Shown here: positions 17,043 to 25,525 of the stretch, one piece after another
Layout of the letters: the number at the start of each line of letters is the position of its first letter
How positions within the stretch are numbered: position 1 is the stretch's first letter
Assembly (NCBI RefSeq): GCF_010548375.1
Contig: NZ_JAAGLY010000014.1
Coordinates: 124,001 to 188,000 of the forward strand
Reading direction: 5' to 3'
Length of the DNA stretch: 64,000 nt
Source: Streptomyces sp. SID13726
GTDB taxonomy: Bacteria; Actinomycetota; Actinomycetes; Streptomycetales; Streptomycetaceae
The notes under the pieces: model-generated
The model's input: only the letters and a program-made list of their open reading frames with translations
Database searches by the model: none
Told to the model about the DNA's origin: nothing
Translations under genes and position numbers: made by a program

Positions 17043-18452
17043 ATGACCGCCGGCCGCGGGCGACGCGACTGGCTCGCCCTTGCCAGCCTGTGCACCGGAT
17101 TCTTCATGCTGCTGCTGGACAGCACCGTCACCTCGGTGGCGCTGCCCGCGATCATCAGCGGCCTGCACACCGGCGAGACCCGCGCAGTCTGGGTCAACAG
17201 CGGCTACCTCGTCGGCTACGCGGTGCCGCTGATCATCGCGGGACGGCTCGGCGACCGCTACGGACACCGACGCCTCTGCCAAGTCGGCCTCGCAGTCTTC
17301 ACGTTCGGCTCGCTGCTGTGTGCCACGGCCCCCACCGCCGGCGCGCTCATCGCCTGGCGGGTGGTGCAGGGCGTCGGCGCGGCCCTGCTGACACCGCAGT
17401 CCCTCACCCTGATCAAGGCCCTGTTCCGGCCGCCGCGGCTCGCCGTCGCGCTGGGCGCCTGGGGCGCGGTCGGCGGCGCCGCGGTGGCCGCCGGACCGCT
17501 GCTCGGCGGCCTGCTCGTCGCCGTCGGCGGCTGGCGCGCGGTGTTCTGGGTGAACGTGCCGGTGGGGGTGGCGGCGATGGCCGCGGTACGTGCCTTCGTA
17601 CCCGCCCTGCCCCGTCAGGAGGCGGCCATCCCGCTGTGGGCGGTCTGCGCGAACGCGGCCGGAATCGGCGCCCTCGTGCTCGGCGTACAGGGCACGGACC
17701 CCAGGAGCGCCTACGTGCTCGGCGTACCGCGCTGGCCGCTCGCCCTCGTCGGAGCACTCGCCGTGGCCGGTGTGGTCCGGGCGCAGCGGCACGAGGGGCT
17801 GCGGGCGCTGGTGCCGGTAACGCTGCTGCGCAGCCGCGGGTTCGTCACGGCCGCCTGGGGTGCCGCCGCCGCGTCCTTCTGCACCGGCTCGGCCATGATC
17901 CCGCTGATGCTCTATCTCCAGCAGGAGCGCGGCCTCGGCGTCGGCGCGTCGGCGCTCACCCTGGTTCCGATGGGCGTGGTGTGCGTGCTCTGCGCTCCTG
18001 TGTCCGCCCGGCTCACCAACCGGGCGGGGGCCCGCGTCGTCGCCGTGACCGGTTCCGCGGCGCTCGTGGTGTCCGTCGGGGCGTGCGCGGTGCTCGTCGC
18101 GACGGACGCGCCGGTGGCCGCGCTGACCATCGCCTTCGCGGTGTACGGGGTGGCCAACTCGTTCATCTGGTCGCCGCTGTCCATCGCCGCCGTCACCACG
18201 GTCGCGCCGGAGGAGGTCGGGGCCGCGTCGGGCACCTTCAACGCCGTGAAACAACTGGGCGCGGTGCTGGGCAGCGCGGTCTGCGCCTTGCTGCTGGCCG
18301 GTCCCGGTTACGCCGCCACTCTCGGCGGACTCACGGCCGTGGCACTGGTCAGCCTCCTCGCCGCTGTCCTCCTCCGGCCCGGCCACACCGGGGCAGGTCC
18401 CGCGGCGGCAGCCCCCACCACATCTCAACTATCAACAGGAGCCTCCTCATGA
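17043..18452 (+). CDS. MFS transporter, DHA2/EmrB-like
   Basis: The product is 469 residues, highly hydrophobic, with 12-14 predicted helices. The DHA2 landmark LLLDSTVTSVALPAI is in helix 1, GRLGDRYGHRRLCQVGL is the loop 2-3 motif A, and the antiporter-type motif GPLLGGLLVAVGGWRAVFWVNVPVG is present. It begins one base after the preceding stop and overlaps the next start (ATGA), so it is translated with the operon. It may export a toxic intermediate or act as a second carrier for the substrate. Confidence 0.88.
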   Translation: MTAGRGRRDWLALASLCTGFFMLLLDSTVTSVALPAIISGLHTGETRAVWVNSGYLVGYAVPLIIAGRLGDRYGHRRLCQVGLAVFTFGSLLCATAPTAGALIAWRVVQGVGAALLTPQSLTLIKALFRPPRLAVALGAWGAVGGAAVAAGPLLGGLLVAVGGWRAVFWVNVPVGVAAMAAVRAFVPALPRQEAAIPLWAVCANAAGIGALVLGVQGTDPRSAYVLGVPRWPLALVGALAVAGVVRAQRHEGLRALVPVTLLRSRGFVTAAWGAAAASFCTGSAMIPLMLYLQQERGLGVGASALTLVPMGVVCVLCAPVSARLTNRAGARVVAVTGSAALVVSVGACAVLVATDAPVAALTIAFAVYGVANSFIWSPLSIAAVTTVAPEEVGAASGTFNAVKQLGAVLGSAVCALLLAGPGYAATLGGLTAVALVSLLAAVLLRPGHTGAGPAAAAPTTSQLSTGASS

Positions 18453-18949
18453 AGGCAGTCGCGCTCGTCGGAAACCCCAAGCCCGCCTCGCGTACCCGCG
18501 ACGCCGCCGAACGCCTCGCCACCGCCCTCGGCCTGGACTGCGAGGTCCTCGAAGTCGCCGAACTCGGGGCGGGTCTGCTCACCTGGGGCGACCCGGCGCC
18601 CGCCGCGGCCGTCGAACGGGTGCGCTCCGCGCAGGTCGTGATCGCGGCCTCACCCACCTACAAGGGCACCTACACCGGCCTGCTGAAGCTCTTCCTCGAC
18701 CAGTTCCCCACGGCCACAGGTCTCGCCGGGCGGGTGGCGCTGCCCCTCATGCTCGGCGCGGGGCCCACCCACGCGCTCGCCCCGGAACTCACCCTGAAAC
18801 CGGTTCTCGTGGAACTCGGCGCGACCTGTCCCGCACAGGGCCTCTACCAGCTCGACTCCTCCTACGCCACGGACGGCTCGCTCGATCGCTGGACCGAGCG
18901 GTGGGGTCGGACCGTACTCGACACGGCACGTGCGGAGGCCGGGCGATGA
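18449..18949 (+). CDS. NADPH-dependent FMN reductase
   Basis: The product is 166 residues with a flavodoxin-like fold. The first strand reads AVALVGNPKPASRT, with the phosphate-binding loop; ASPTYKGTYTGLLKLFLDQFP is the SsuE/MsuE-type active region, followed by LMLGAGPTHAL. It should supply FMNH2 to the two luciferase-family oxygenases of the operon. Start and stop overlap both neighbours. Confidence 0.88.
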   Translation: MKAVALVGNPKPASRTRDAAERLATALGLDCEVLEVAELGAGLLTWGDPAPAAAVERVRSAQVVIAASPTYKGTYTGLLKLFLDQFPTATGLAGRVALPLMLGAGPTHALAPELTLKPVLVELGATCPAQGLYQLDSSYATDGSLDRWTERWGRTVLDTARAEAGR

Positions 18950-19446
18950 CGACTCCCGAAGACTTCACCACGGACCCCGACGACATGCGTCGCGCGTTCT
19001 CCGGATTCCCGTCCGGGGTCGCCGCGATCTCCGCGCGCGTCGGCGGGGAACCGGCCGTCATGATCGTCTCGTCGTTCGCCGTGGGGATCTCCTACCGCCC
19101 GCCCATGGTCTCCTTCGCGGTCCAGCAGACCTCGACGACCTGGCCCGCGCTCTCCTGCGCGGGCACTCTCGGGGTCTCCGTCCTCGGCGAAGAACACGGC
19201 GACAAGACACGGCAGCTCGCTTCGCGGGCCAAGGAGAACCGGCTCGCCGGACTCGGCACCCACGAGGAGGACTCCGGCGCGATCTTCCTGGACGGCGCTC
19301 CGGTCTGGCTGGAAGGCGCCGTCGAGCACGTCTATCCGGCCGGGGACCACGAGATCGTCGTACTGCGGGTGCTCGCCATGCTGACGCACGAGGACCGTAG
19401 CCCGGTTGTCTGGCACCGGCAGCGGCTGAGGACCCTGGTCGGCTGA
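18946..19446 (+). CDS. Flavin reductase (RutF/HpaC-like)
   Basis: The product is 166 residues. It has the FMN-binding split-barrel pattern: FSGFPSGVAAISARVGGEPAVMIVSSF, YRPPMVSFAVQQTSTTWPAL and AGTLGVSVLGEEH. Members reduce FMN or FAD with NAD(P)H for two-component monooxygenases. It is the last gene of the operon and the second reductase for two oxygenases, so each oxygenase may have its own partner. The ATG overlaps the previous stop codon. Confidence 0.87.
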   Translation: MTTPEDFTTDPDDMRRAFSGFPSGVAAISARVGGEPAVMIVSSFAVGISYRPPMVSFAVQQTSTTWPALSCAGTLGVSVLGEEHGDKTRQLASRAKENRLAGLGTHEEDSGAIFLDGAPVWLEGAVEHVYPAGDHEIVVLRVLAMLTHEDRSPVVWHRQRLRTLVG

Positions 19447-19626
19447 CCCGACCGACCTGAGCGGGGCTCCGGAAGACGCGTCGGGTACGAAGGCTCGTCC
19501 TGAGGGAGGCCAGGAGCGCTCCGACCTGTTCCCGGCATCCTCATCCCGGCTTGCGTCCGCCTCCGATGAGCGGCAGGTCTCCGCTGAACAGGTGCTTTTT
19601 GGATGCGCTCAGGCCGGCATCGCTTC

Positions 19627-20409
19627 TCAGGCGAACGCCAGCGACACGGTCCCGAGGGGCCCGAAGCGCGCCTTGAGTTTCTGCCCCGGGGTGACGAAGA
19701 AGGGTTGGGTGAGGGCGCCGGAAAGGATCACGTGACCGGGTTCCAGGACGGATCCACGTTCGGCCAGGACGGTGGCAAGCCAGGCGACGGCGTCTGCGGG
19801 GTGCCCCGAGATCGCTCGGCCGCCACCGGAGGCCACGGGCTCGCCGTCGACGACCAGGTCGGCCGGGACGCCGGCGAGGTCGGGCGCCTCGGCCAGGGGT
19901 GTCCACGCGCCGCACACCAGGCCGGCGGAGCCCGCGTTGTCGGCGACCCAGGCGACGACGTCGGCCCGCTCGTGTCGGATCCGGCTGTCCTGGATCTCCA
20001 GGGCGGGCGCGACAGCGCGGGTCGTCCCGAGCACATCGGAAACGGTCCCCCTCGGGCCGGACAGAGCCTTGGACAGGAGAAAGCAGATCTCCGGGTCGAC
20101 GCGAGGCCGGCAGTAGCGTCCGGCGCGGATGACAGTGCCGTCCCGGTGGGTCATGTCGTCCAGCACATGGCCGAAGCTGTATGGCGCCAGGCTGTCGCGT
20201 CGTGTGCCCGGGGTCCGGTCCACCTTGTAACCGATCACGTTCGCACCGTCCGCCACATGCCAGGCGATGTTGTCCCGTTGTACGGCGTAGGCGTCAGCCA
20301 TATCGAACGCCGGTATCAGTGCCGACAGTGGGTTGACCGGCGTCACCCGATAGGTGGCCTCCCGCAGCAGGGCGGCTGCTTCCTCGCGCTGTACCCAGGT
20401 CAGGCTCAT
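19627..20409 (-). CDS. 2-oxopent-4-enoate hydratase / 4-oxalocrotonate decarboxylase family
   Basis: The product is 260 residues of the FAH-like fold: AYAVQRDNIAWHVADGANVIGYKVD, PRVDPEICFLLSKAL with acidic metal ligands, ALEIQDSRI, and the C-terminal LEPGHVILSGALTQPFFVTPGQ. Such enzymes act late in meta-cleavage of catechols (MhpD/DmpE hydratase or DmpH decarboxylase). No aromatic dioxygenase is nearby, so the gene looks stranded. Its ATG overlaps the TGA of a truncated TetR reading frame, which suggests it was once the second gene of a TetR-hydratase operon. It converges on the flavin-reductase operon. Confidence 0.82.
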   Translation of the reverse strand: MSLTWVQREEAAALLREATYRVTPVNPLSALIPAFDMADAYAVQRDNIAWHVADGANVIGYKVDRTPGTRRDSLAPYSFGHVLDDMTHRDGTVIRAGRYCRPRVDPEICFLLSKALSGPRGTVSDVLGTTRAVAPALEIQDSRIRHERADVVAWVADNAGSAGLVCGAWTPLAEAPDLAGVPADLVVDGEPVASGGGRAISGHPADAVAWLATVLAERGSVLEPGHVILSGALTQPFFVTPGQKLKARFGPLGTVSLAFA

Positions 20410-20573
20410 GTCCGGTTCCTCGCCGCCATGTGCGCGGCAGCCTCGTCGACCATCTGCGCGTGGAACTCGAAGGGGAGCACCAGGTCGACCGTCTCGCCGC
20501 TGATCTCCCGCTGTACGAACAGGCCGTTGGCGCCTGCGACGGCGTAGGTGGTGAGGCTCTGCACGGCTTCCTC
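20406..20573 (-). pseudogene. C-terminal remnant of a TetR regulator, fused to a transposase remnant
   Basis: About 55 codons read EEAVQSLTTYAVAGANGLFVQREISGETVDLVLPFEF and then HAQMVDEAAAHM. This matches the end of the intact TetR at 52335-52970, which has GADGLFVHREIHGEEVDLV and FEFHARLVHDAAARM. The DNA-binding half is missing. Upstream, the frame continues without a stop into IS256-type transposase sequence, giving an 82-codon chimaeric reading frame starting at 20654. It can no longer act as a repressor and is presumably the relic of an IS-mediated deletion. Confidence 0.6.
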
Positions 20574-20752
20574 GCCGAGAGGATCAGTGATCTCACCTTC
20601 CAGGGTGAGCTCCAGGACCCGCTCGGTCAGCTGCTGCTCCGCTGATGGGCACACTCCACCGGCATCGCGACCAACTGCTTGGCGGACACGGGCGCAGGCT
20701 GCCCGGCCTGAGCGCTCTCGACGGTCCCCAACTCCGCCGCGACGTCGGTCAT
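20574..20752 (-). mobile_element. IS256-family transposase remnant
   Basis: ATG 20752 has the excellent site GGGAGGAGG 5 nt upstream and reads MTDVAAELGTVESAQ, ending near SAKQLVAM. After a frame break, the other frame reads QQLTERVLELTLEGEITDPL. The second segment matches the N-terminal LLQQLTKRxLExALEGEITDHLG typical of IS256/mutator transposases of actinobacteria. The middle (about 15 residues, GEGGLL region) and all of the catalytic part are missing. Only the N-terminal stub remains, joined at 20574/20573 to a TetR fragment. Confidence 0.6.
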
Positions 20753-20899
20753 TTGGCCTCCTCCCATGTTCGTCGGATCCGTCGCTGGATGTGCGTCAGT
20801 GCGGTGACGCTGTCCTGGGAGCAGGACGGCCCCAGGGAGGTGTGCCGGGCCGGGTGAGCCCCCTGCCCGGCACACGTCTGTGCGATCACCGGTCTCCGG

Positions 20900-21895
20900 T
20901 CAGGACGGAGGCTGCTGAAGGGTGATCATGCCGGGGTACTTGGCGAGCAGAGGGTCGGTGACGGAGGACGGGGCGTCGGTGACGACCACCATCCGGTCGC
21001 TTGCGCCGTCGTAGTAGACGAACACGTTGTACGTGTTGTCGCCGTCGGGATCGATCTGGGTGTAGGCCGCCTCATTGATCTCCTTCACCTCGGCCTGCGT
21101 GAACAGCACGCTCCGGGAAGTGGTGGGAGTGGGCCAGCTGGACGGCGTCGCGCCGTCGTCGTCGGTCCAGTTGGGCGGGGGCGTGAGGTTGTCGATGTCC
21201 CCGGTGTAGTCCTTGGGGAATATGATCACGGGCCCGATCGTGGGGTCGTCGAAGTACGACAGCGCGCAGTTGTAGCCCGCCAGCGCCTGCAACTGGGTGA
21301 GCGGATCCGATATCTCGCCCGATGCGAGGGGGCCGTGTGGCGCCTCGCAGTCGGGGAGCGGTGTGGTGGGGGTGTCGGTGCTCACGACGAGTCGATCGGG
21401 ATACTCACTGGTCAACGGGTCGGTCACGGACGATGGGGCGTTGGTCTGCGCCACCACCCGGTCGCTCGTCCCGTCGTAGGACAGGGACAGGGTGTACGGC
21501 TGGTCACCGTTGGGCTGCAAGGTCGCGGAGACCGTGCTCTCCAGGTCCGCGATCTCGTCGGCCGTGAAGTTGGGGCTCTTGGCGGTTGTCGGGGTCGGCC
21601 AGCTGGTGGGCGTGTTCCCGGACGAGTCCTGCCAGCCGGAGGGGTGGCTCAGGTTGTCGATGTCTCCGGAGTAGTCCTTCGGGAATATGATCACCGGCCC
21701 TATGGTCGGGTCGTCGAACGCGTCGATGGCACCGTTGTACTGGGCGAGCTCCTGAACCTGCTCCCAGGTCTCGTCGTCGGTGGACGTGGTGTCGGCCTGT
21801 GCCGGACTGGCGAGGCTCAGGGTGCCGGTGGCCACCAGCGACAGTGCGGCGAGCAGGCCTGCCCGGCGCCGCAGGGACCGCTTCTTCTTCGTCAT
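20900..21895 (-). CDS. Secreted protein with two tandem copies of a ~120-residue domain
   Basis: The product is 331 residues. The signal peptide is MTKKKRSLRRRAGLLAALS to ASPAQA. The mature part is an internal duplication: residues about 49-170 and 204-325 share FDDPTIGPVIIFPKDY(S/T)GDIDNL, SWPTPTT, YDG(T/A)SDR(V/M)V and APSSVTDPL, joined by a Thr/Pro linker. I do not recognise the domain. Its ending (YDG-SDR-VVV-T-DAP ... YP) resembles the strand pattern of secreted-protease propeptides, suggesting a binding or inhibitory role. The ADP-ribosyltransferase gene upstream ends in TGATG, where the ATG (21931) is an in-frame alternative start, so the two are coupled. It could be a carrier, inhibitor or immunity partner of that enzyme. 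Confidence 0.75.
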   Translation of the reverse strand: MTKKKRSLRRRAGLLAALSLVATGTLSLASPAQADTTSTDDETWEQVQELAQYNGAIDAFDDPTIGPVIIFPKDYSGDIDNLSHPSGWQDSSGNTPTSWPTPTTAKSPNFTADEIADLESTVSATLQPNGDQPYTLSLSYDGTSDRVVAQTNAPSSVTDPLTSEYPDRLVVSTDTPTTPLPDCEAPHGPLASGEISDPLTQLQALAGYNCALSYFDDPTIGPVIIFPKDYTGDIDNLTPPPNWTDDDGATPSSWPTPTTSRSVLFTQAEVKEINEAAYTQIDPDGDNTYNVFVYYDGASDRMVVVTDAPSSVTDPLLAKYPGMITLQQPPS

Positions 21896-21930
21896 GTGCC
21901 TGGTCTTGTCTCCGAGGTACGCGATCGCCA

Positions 21931-22872
21931 TCAGTTGCCGCCGCCTCTGCACCGGTCGTTCGCGTTGCAACCGCGGTCGTAGGAGTTCGCGGCGACCGCG
22001 GGGATGTGCAGGTTCGACTCGTAGTCGAAGTTGGAGTGCTCGTCGGTCTCCGGGTTGTACAGGACCCGAGGCTGGATGTGGTTCGGGTTGATCAAGTACT
22101 GGCGGTAGCGGAAGGTGATCGTGCGGGTGTCGATGAGCCCCTGCGCGTTGACGCGCGCCGTCATCTGGTAGACGCGGACGCCGCGCACCGCGTAGTTCGG
22201 GATCTCGTGGACGTAGGCCCACTCCCGCTGCGAGGCGTAGTGGTTGTAGAGGTCCGCGTTGCCCCGAATCTGGTCGGGAACGTACACCGCGTTGCGCGCC
22301 CAGCGGGGGTCGATGTCGTAGACGTAGGTGTCCGCGGTCACGTCGCCGTCGATGCAACTCGACAGCAGGTACGGGCCCAGGCCCGGAATGGTGGCGTAGA
22401 ACGCCCGGCGGATCGACGAGCAGTGCGGCGTGCGGGCCGCGGTCTGCAGGTTGCGCAGGCCCTGGCTGCGCGCGAACGGCTCGGCGACGCCGAGCGCGTC
22501 GGTCGTCGAGATGTAGTTGCTGTTGCCGGCCCGGTCGCCCTGGACGTGCTGGACCAGGTCGTCGTTGGCGCCCCGCGACGTGAATCCCTGCCGGAAGATG
22601 TCGTACGGCAGCCGGGAGTCGCCGCGCCACAGTCCGGCGGGGAACGAGCGCTGGCTCAACAGGTCGTCGTTGTGGAGGTTTGCGCAGGTCGTCGATGTCG
22701 AACTGCCCGAGGACGAACCCCCGGGGCAGTCCGTGTTCGACACGGCCTGTGCCGACGGGCCCGACAGGGTCTGGAAGAGCAGGACTCCGAGGACGGCCAC
22801 GATGACCGCCGAGACCGCGGATCTTCTGGCTCGGGTTCGTTTCCGGGTGCGCACCGGCGTTCGCTTTCTCAT
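21931..22872 (-). CDS. Secreted pierisin/scabin-like mono-ADP-ribosyltransferase
   Basis: The product is 313 residues with GGAGAACCC before the ATG. Signal peptide residues 1-43 (Arg-rich start, cleavage near SAQA). The R-S-E class toxin motifs are in order: Arg83 in GLWRGDSRLPYDIFRQGF, the S-T-T strand at 122-124 in SNYISTTD, and Gln215-Arg-Glu217 in SQREWAYVHEIP. A Q-x-E (rather than E-x-E) motif marks the pierisin/scabin/ScARP branch, whose members ADP-ribosylate guanine bases in DNA or nucleosides. Several Cys (49, 63, 151, 173, 302, 308) suggest disulfides. It is followed in an overlapping arrangement by a duplicated-domain secreted protein. Function against eukaryotic or bacterial competitors is inferred. 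Confidence 0.82.
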   Translation of the reverse strand: MRKRTPVRTRKRTRARRSAVSAVIVAVLGVLLFQTLSGPSAQAVSNTDCPGGSSSGSSTSTTCANLHNDDLLSQRSFPAGLWRGDSRLPYDIFRQGFTSRGANDDLVQHVQGDRAGNSNYISTTDALGVAEPFARSQGLRNLQTAARTPHCSSIRRAFYATIPGLGPYLLSSCIDGDVTADTYVYDIDPRWARNAVYVPDQIRGNADLYNHYASQREWAYVHEIPNYAVRGVRVYQMTARVNAQGLIDTRTITFRYRQYLINPNHIQPRVLYNPETDEHSNFDYESNLHIPAVAANSYDRGCNANDRCRGGGN

Positions 22873-23193
22873 GGGTTCTCCGGACGTGGTTGGGGTGGGG
22901 GGTAGCACGACAGGGCCCGGCCGAACCGGCGAGCAGGGCTGCTCAGGCGTGGTCGCAGGAACAACACGGGGACCTGGCCCGGTCGCCTCGGGACTTCGTG
23001 TCCCACCCGCAACAGCCTCGGCGTATGACCTGAACACGGCAATGAGTACTTTTACGAGGGAGGGCGTAGGAGGGACCGTATTTTTGCCAGGTACGGCGTC
23101 GGCCACGGCCCTCCTGCCGTTGACCGGGGCCCTTCTGAGAGAGAGCCGAAGCCCGGGTTACTGTTTGGCCTGAATGGCAGTGAAAGAAGGCGT
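22873..23193. other. Divergent intergenic region
   Basis: This 321-bp region lies between the minus-strand ADP-ribosyltransferase gene and the plus-strand LuxR-type regulator. It should hold both promoters. No obvious operator palindrome or small gene was found. An AGAAGG site lies just before the ATG at 23194. Confidence 0.4.
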
Positions 23194-25458
23194 ATGGCCC
23201 CCATCACCTCGCGCAACGGAAACCTTCCCGCGGTCCCGTCTCTGACCCCGTTTGTGGGTCGGGGTGTCGAGATGGCGGAGATCAGCGCGCGTCTGGACGA
23301 GGTACGCCTGCTGACCCTGACCGGCGTGGGCGGCGTGGGCAAGACACGACTCGCACTGGAGACCGCCCGCGCCGTACACGAGCGCTACCCCGACGGCGTA
23401 TGGCTGGTCGACCTGGCCGCCGTACACGAACCCACCGCCGTGACCACCGCCACCGCGACCGCCCTCGGCATCCCCGACCACGGCGGCCACAACACCCTCC
23501 ACCGACTCGCCGCACACCTCACCCACCACCACGCCCTCATCCTCCTCGACAACTGCGAACACCTCACCGACCCCTGCGCCGAACTCGCCCACACCCTCCT
23601 CCACACCGCACCCCACCTCCGCATCCTCACCACCACCCGCCACACCCTCGGCATCCGCGGCGAGCACCTCTACCCCGTCCCACCCCTGCCCGACGACGAC
23701 GCCGCCGAGTTGCTGCGGATCTGCGCCGCGGAAACCCATGGTGGCCACCGGCTCCGGGAGGCTGCCCCCGCCGCCGTCGCCCGGGTCTGCGCGCACCTGG
23801 ACGGGCTGCCGCTGGCGATCCAGCTGGCGGCTCCACGGCTGCGCGCCCTGACCGTCGAGCAGCTGGCCGATCGGCTCGCGGACCGGCTGGGCACGCTGGA
23901 CGGCGGCACCCGCGGCGTGGCCCCCCGCCGGCGCACGATGACCGCGGCGATCGAATACAGCTACGAACTGTGCGACCCGGCCGAGCGGCTCCTCTGGGAC
24001 CGGTTGTCGATCTTCGCCGGCTCTTTCTGCCTCGACGCGGCCGAGGACGTGTGCTCGGGTGAGGGCATCGCACCCACCGAAGTCCTCGACCTTCTGGACC
24101 GGCTGACCGCCCAGTCGGTCATCCTCTCCTGCGAGATGGAGGGCCAGCCCCGTTACCGGATGCTGGAGACCATCCGTCAGTACGGGCGCGCGCGGCTGAC
24201 CGGCTCCGGCCAGGAGCAGCGCCTGCTGCGCCGGCACCGTGACTACTTCCTCCACCTCGCCTGCCGCGTCGCCGACCGCTGGTGGGGACCAGGACAGGTC
24301 GCGGACCTCGCCCGGCTCCGCGCCGACCAGCGCAACCTGCTCATCGCACTGAGCTTCGAGGAAGATCCGCAGGCAACCCTTCGACTGGCCGCCGCGTTGC
24401 GCCATCACTGGTGCGCCGACGGCTTCCTCGGCGAGGGCCGCCGCTGTCTGGAGCGGGCGCTGGCGGTGGCGCCGGAACGCTCCCCGGCCCGTGCCGAGGC
24501 GCTGTGGGTCGCGGGCTGGGTGGCCCTGCTCCAGGGGGACGTCCCGGCCGCCGACACATGGCTGGCCGAGGGCGCGGAATTGGCCCGGGAACTGCGGTTG
24601 CCGGCAGTGACTGCCGAAGTCCTCGGCTTTCAGGGGTTGTCGGCGACCTTCAAGGAGAACTGGGAGGAAGCCCGGGACCTGCACGCGAGCGCGCTCTCCG
24701 CTGCCGCCCTCGGTGACGAGCGTACGAACATCCTCACGGGGTTTCGGCTGGCGTTTGTCCTGGTCTCGCTCGGGGACCAGCAGGCGCTGGGATTCGGGAG
24801 AAGAGCCCTCGCGCTCGCTGAGACGTGCGGAGAGCGGTGGGGGAGGGCACATGTGCTGTGGATGCTGGGACATGCGGCACTGGTACGGGGCGACCACAGG
24901 GCGGCCGTGGCGTACGCCCGTGCGGCCTGCTGGTTCCAGCAGGGCTTCAACGACACCGTCGGCACAGCCCTGAAGCTGGCGCTTCTCGCCTGGGCCGGGG
25001 CCGCGGGCGGCGAATACCAGCGGTCCGCACGATTGCTGGGCGCCGCCTGGGCGCTCAGGAGCAGTACCTCCTCCTCGGCTTTCGGTCCGCGGAGCGCCGA
25101 GCAGCACGCGCGCTGCGTGGAGAGACTGCGCGTAGCGCTCGGGACCGAGGGGTACGCCATGGCGTTCGCCGAGGGCGCCCGGTTGGACAGCCCGGCACGA
25201 GCCCTTGCGTACGCACTGGGCGCCGAGCGGTACGACGCGACCGTGCCGGAGCCGGCCCGTCGTCTGCTGACCCGCCGGGAACAGGAGGTTGCGGTGATGG
25301 TGGCCCAGGGCCTGAGCGACCGGAAGATCGCCGCCGCTCTCATGCTGTCCCCGCGCACAGTCGAGAGCCATGTGCGGAAGCTCCTGACCAAGATCGAGGC
25401 CGGGAACCGCGCGCAGATCGCGGCCTGGTGGGCGGCCAACCAGGCGCCCCTTCGGTAG
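23194..25458 (+). CDS. LuxR-family transcriptional regulator with NB-ARC ATPase domain (copy 1)
   Basis: The product is 754 residues. Walker A GVGGVGKT lies at 44-51 after the FVGRGVEM leader, with sensor-type LILLDNCEHL and LTTTRHTLGIRGEH further on. A winged-helix/TPR-like middle follows (ARLLGAAWALRSS), and a C-terminal LuxR-type HTH: LTRREQEVAVMVAQGLSDRK, LSPRTVESHVRKLL. Such ATPase/HTH proteins switch secondary metabolism or secreted factors in Streptomyces. It lies divergently next to the ADP-ribosyltransferase gene and may control it. The stretch 23249-23703 is identical at DNA level to part of the convergent neighbour, and its codons are almost all C-ending, unlike the flanks. Confidence 0.9.
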   Translation: MAPITSRNGNLPAVPSLTPFVGRGVEMAEISARLDEVRLLTLTGVGGVGKTRLALETARAVHERYPDGVWLVDLAAVHEPTAVTTATATALGIPDHGGHNTLHRLAAHLTHHHALILLDNCEHLTDPCAELAHTLLHTAPHLRILTTTRHTLGIRGEHLYPVPPLPDDDAAELLRICAAETHGGHRLREAAPAAVARVCAHLDGLPLAIQLAAPRLRALTVEQLADRLADRLGTLDGGTRGVAPRRRTMTAAIEYSYELCDPAERLLWDRLSIFAGSFCLDAAEDVCSGEGIAPTEVLDLLDRLTAQSVILSCEMEGQPRYRMLETIRQYGRARLTGSGQEQRLLRRHRDYFLHLACRVADRWWGPGQVADLARLRADQRNLLIALSFEEDPQATLRLAAALRHHWCADGFLGEGRRCLERALAVAPERSPARAEALWVAGWVALLQGDVPAADTWLAEGAELARELRLPAVTAEVLGFQGLSATFKENWEEARDLHASALSAAALGDERTNILTGFRLAFVLVSLGDQQALGFGRRALALAETCGERWGRAHVLWMLGHAALVRGDHRAAVAYARAACWFQQGFNDTVGTALKLALLAWAGAAGGEYQRSARLLGAAWALRSSTSSSAFGPRSAEQHARCVERLRVALGTEGYAMAFAEGARLDSPARALAYALGAERYDATVPEPARRLLTRREQEVAVMVAQGLSDRKIAAALMLSPRTVESHVRKLLTKIEAGNRAQIAAWWAANQAPLR
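23249..23703 (+). repeat. Left arm of a perfect 455-bp inverted repeat
   Basis: Bases 23249-23703 are, as far as compared line by line, the exact reverse complement of 26972-27426 (paired positions sum to 50675). The repeat encodes the NB-ARC region from FVGRGVEM to the LPDDDA end in both regulators. Identity stops abruptly on both sides. Confidence 0.93.
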
Positions 25459-25525
25459 CGGGGCCGGGGCTTGGTGCCGTCTTCTGGTCAGAGGTACGGC
25501 AGGGTCAGGATCCGCGGCGGGCGGG

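Noticed and set aside
16188..18428. Long open minus-strand frame of about 746 codons opposite the NtaA-type oxygenase and MFS genes
   Set aside because: Composition is Arg/Gly-rich with no domain, and it is fully antisense to two genes with clear family motifs. Such frames are usual in high-G+C DNA.
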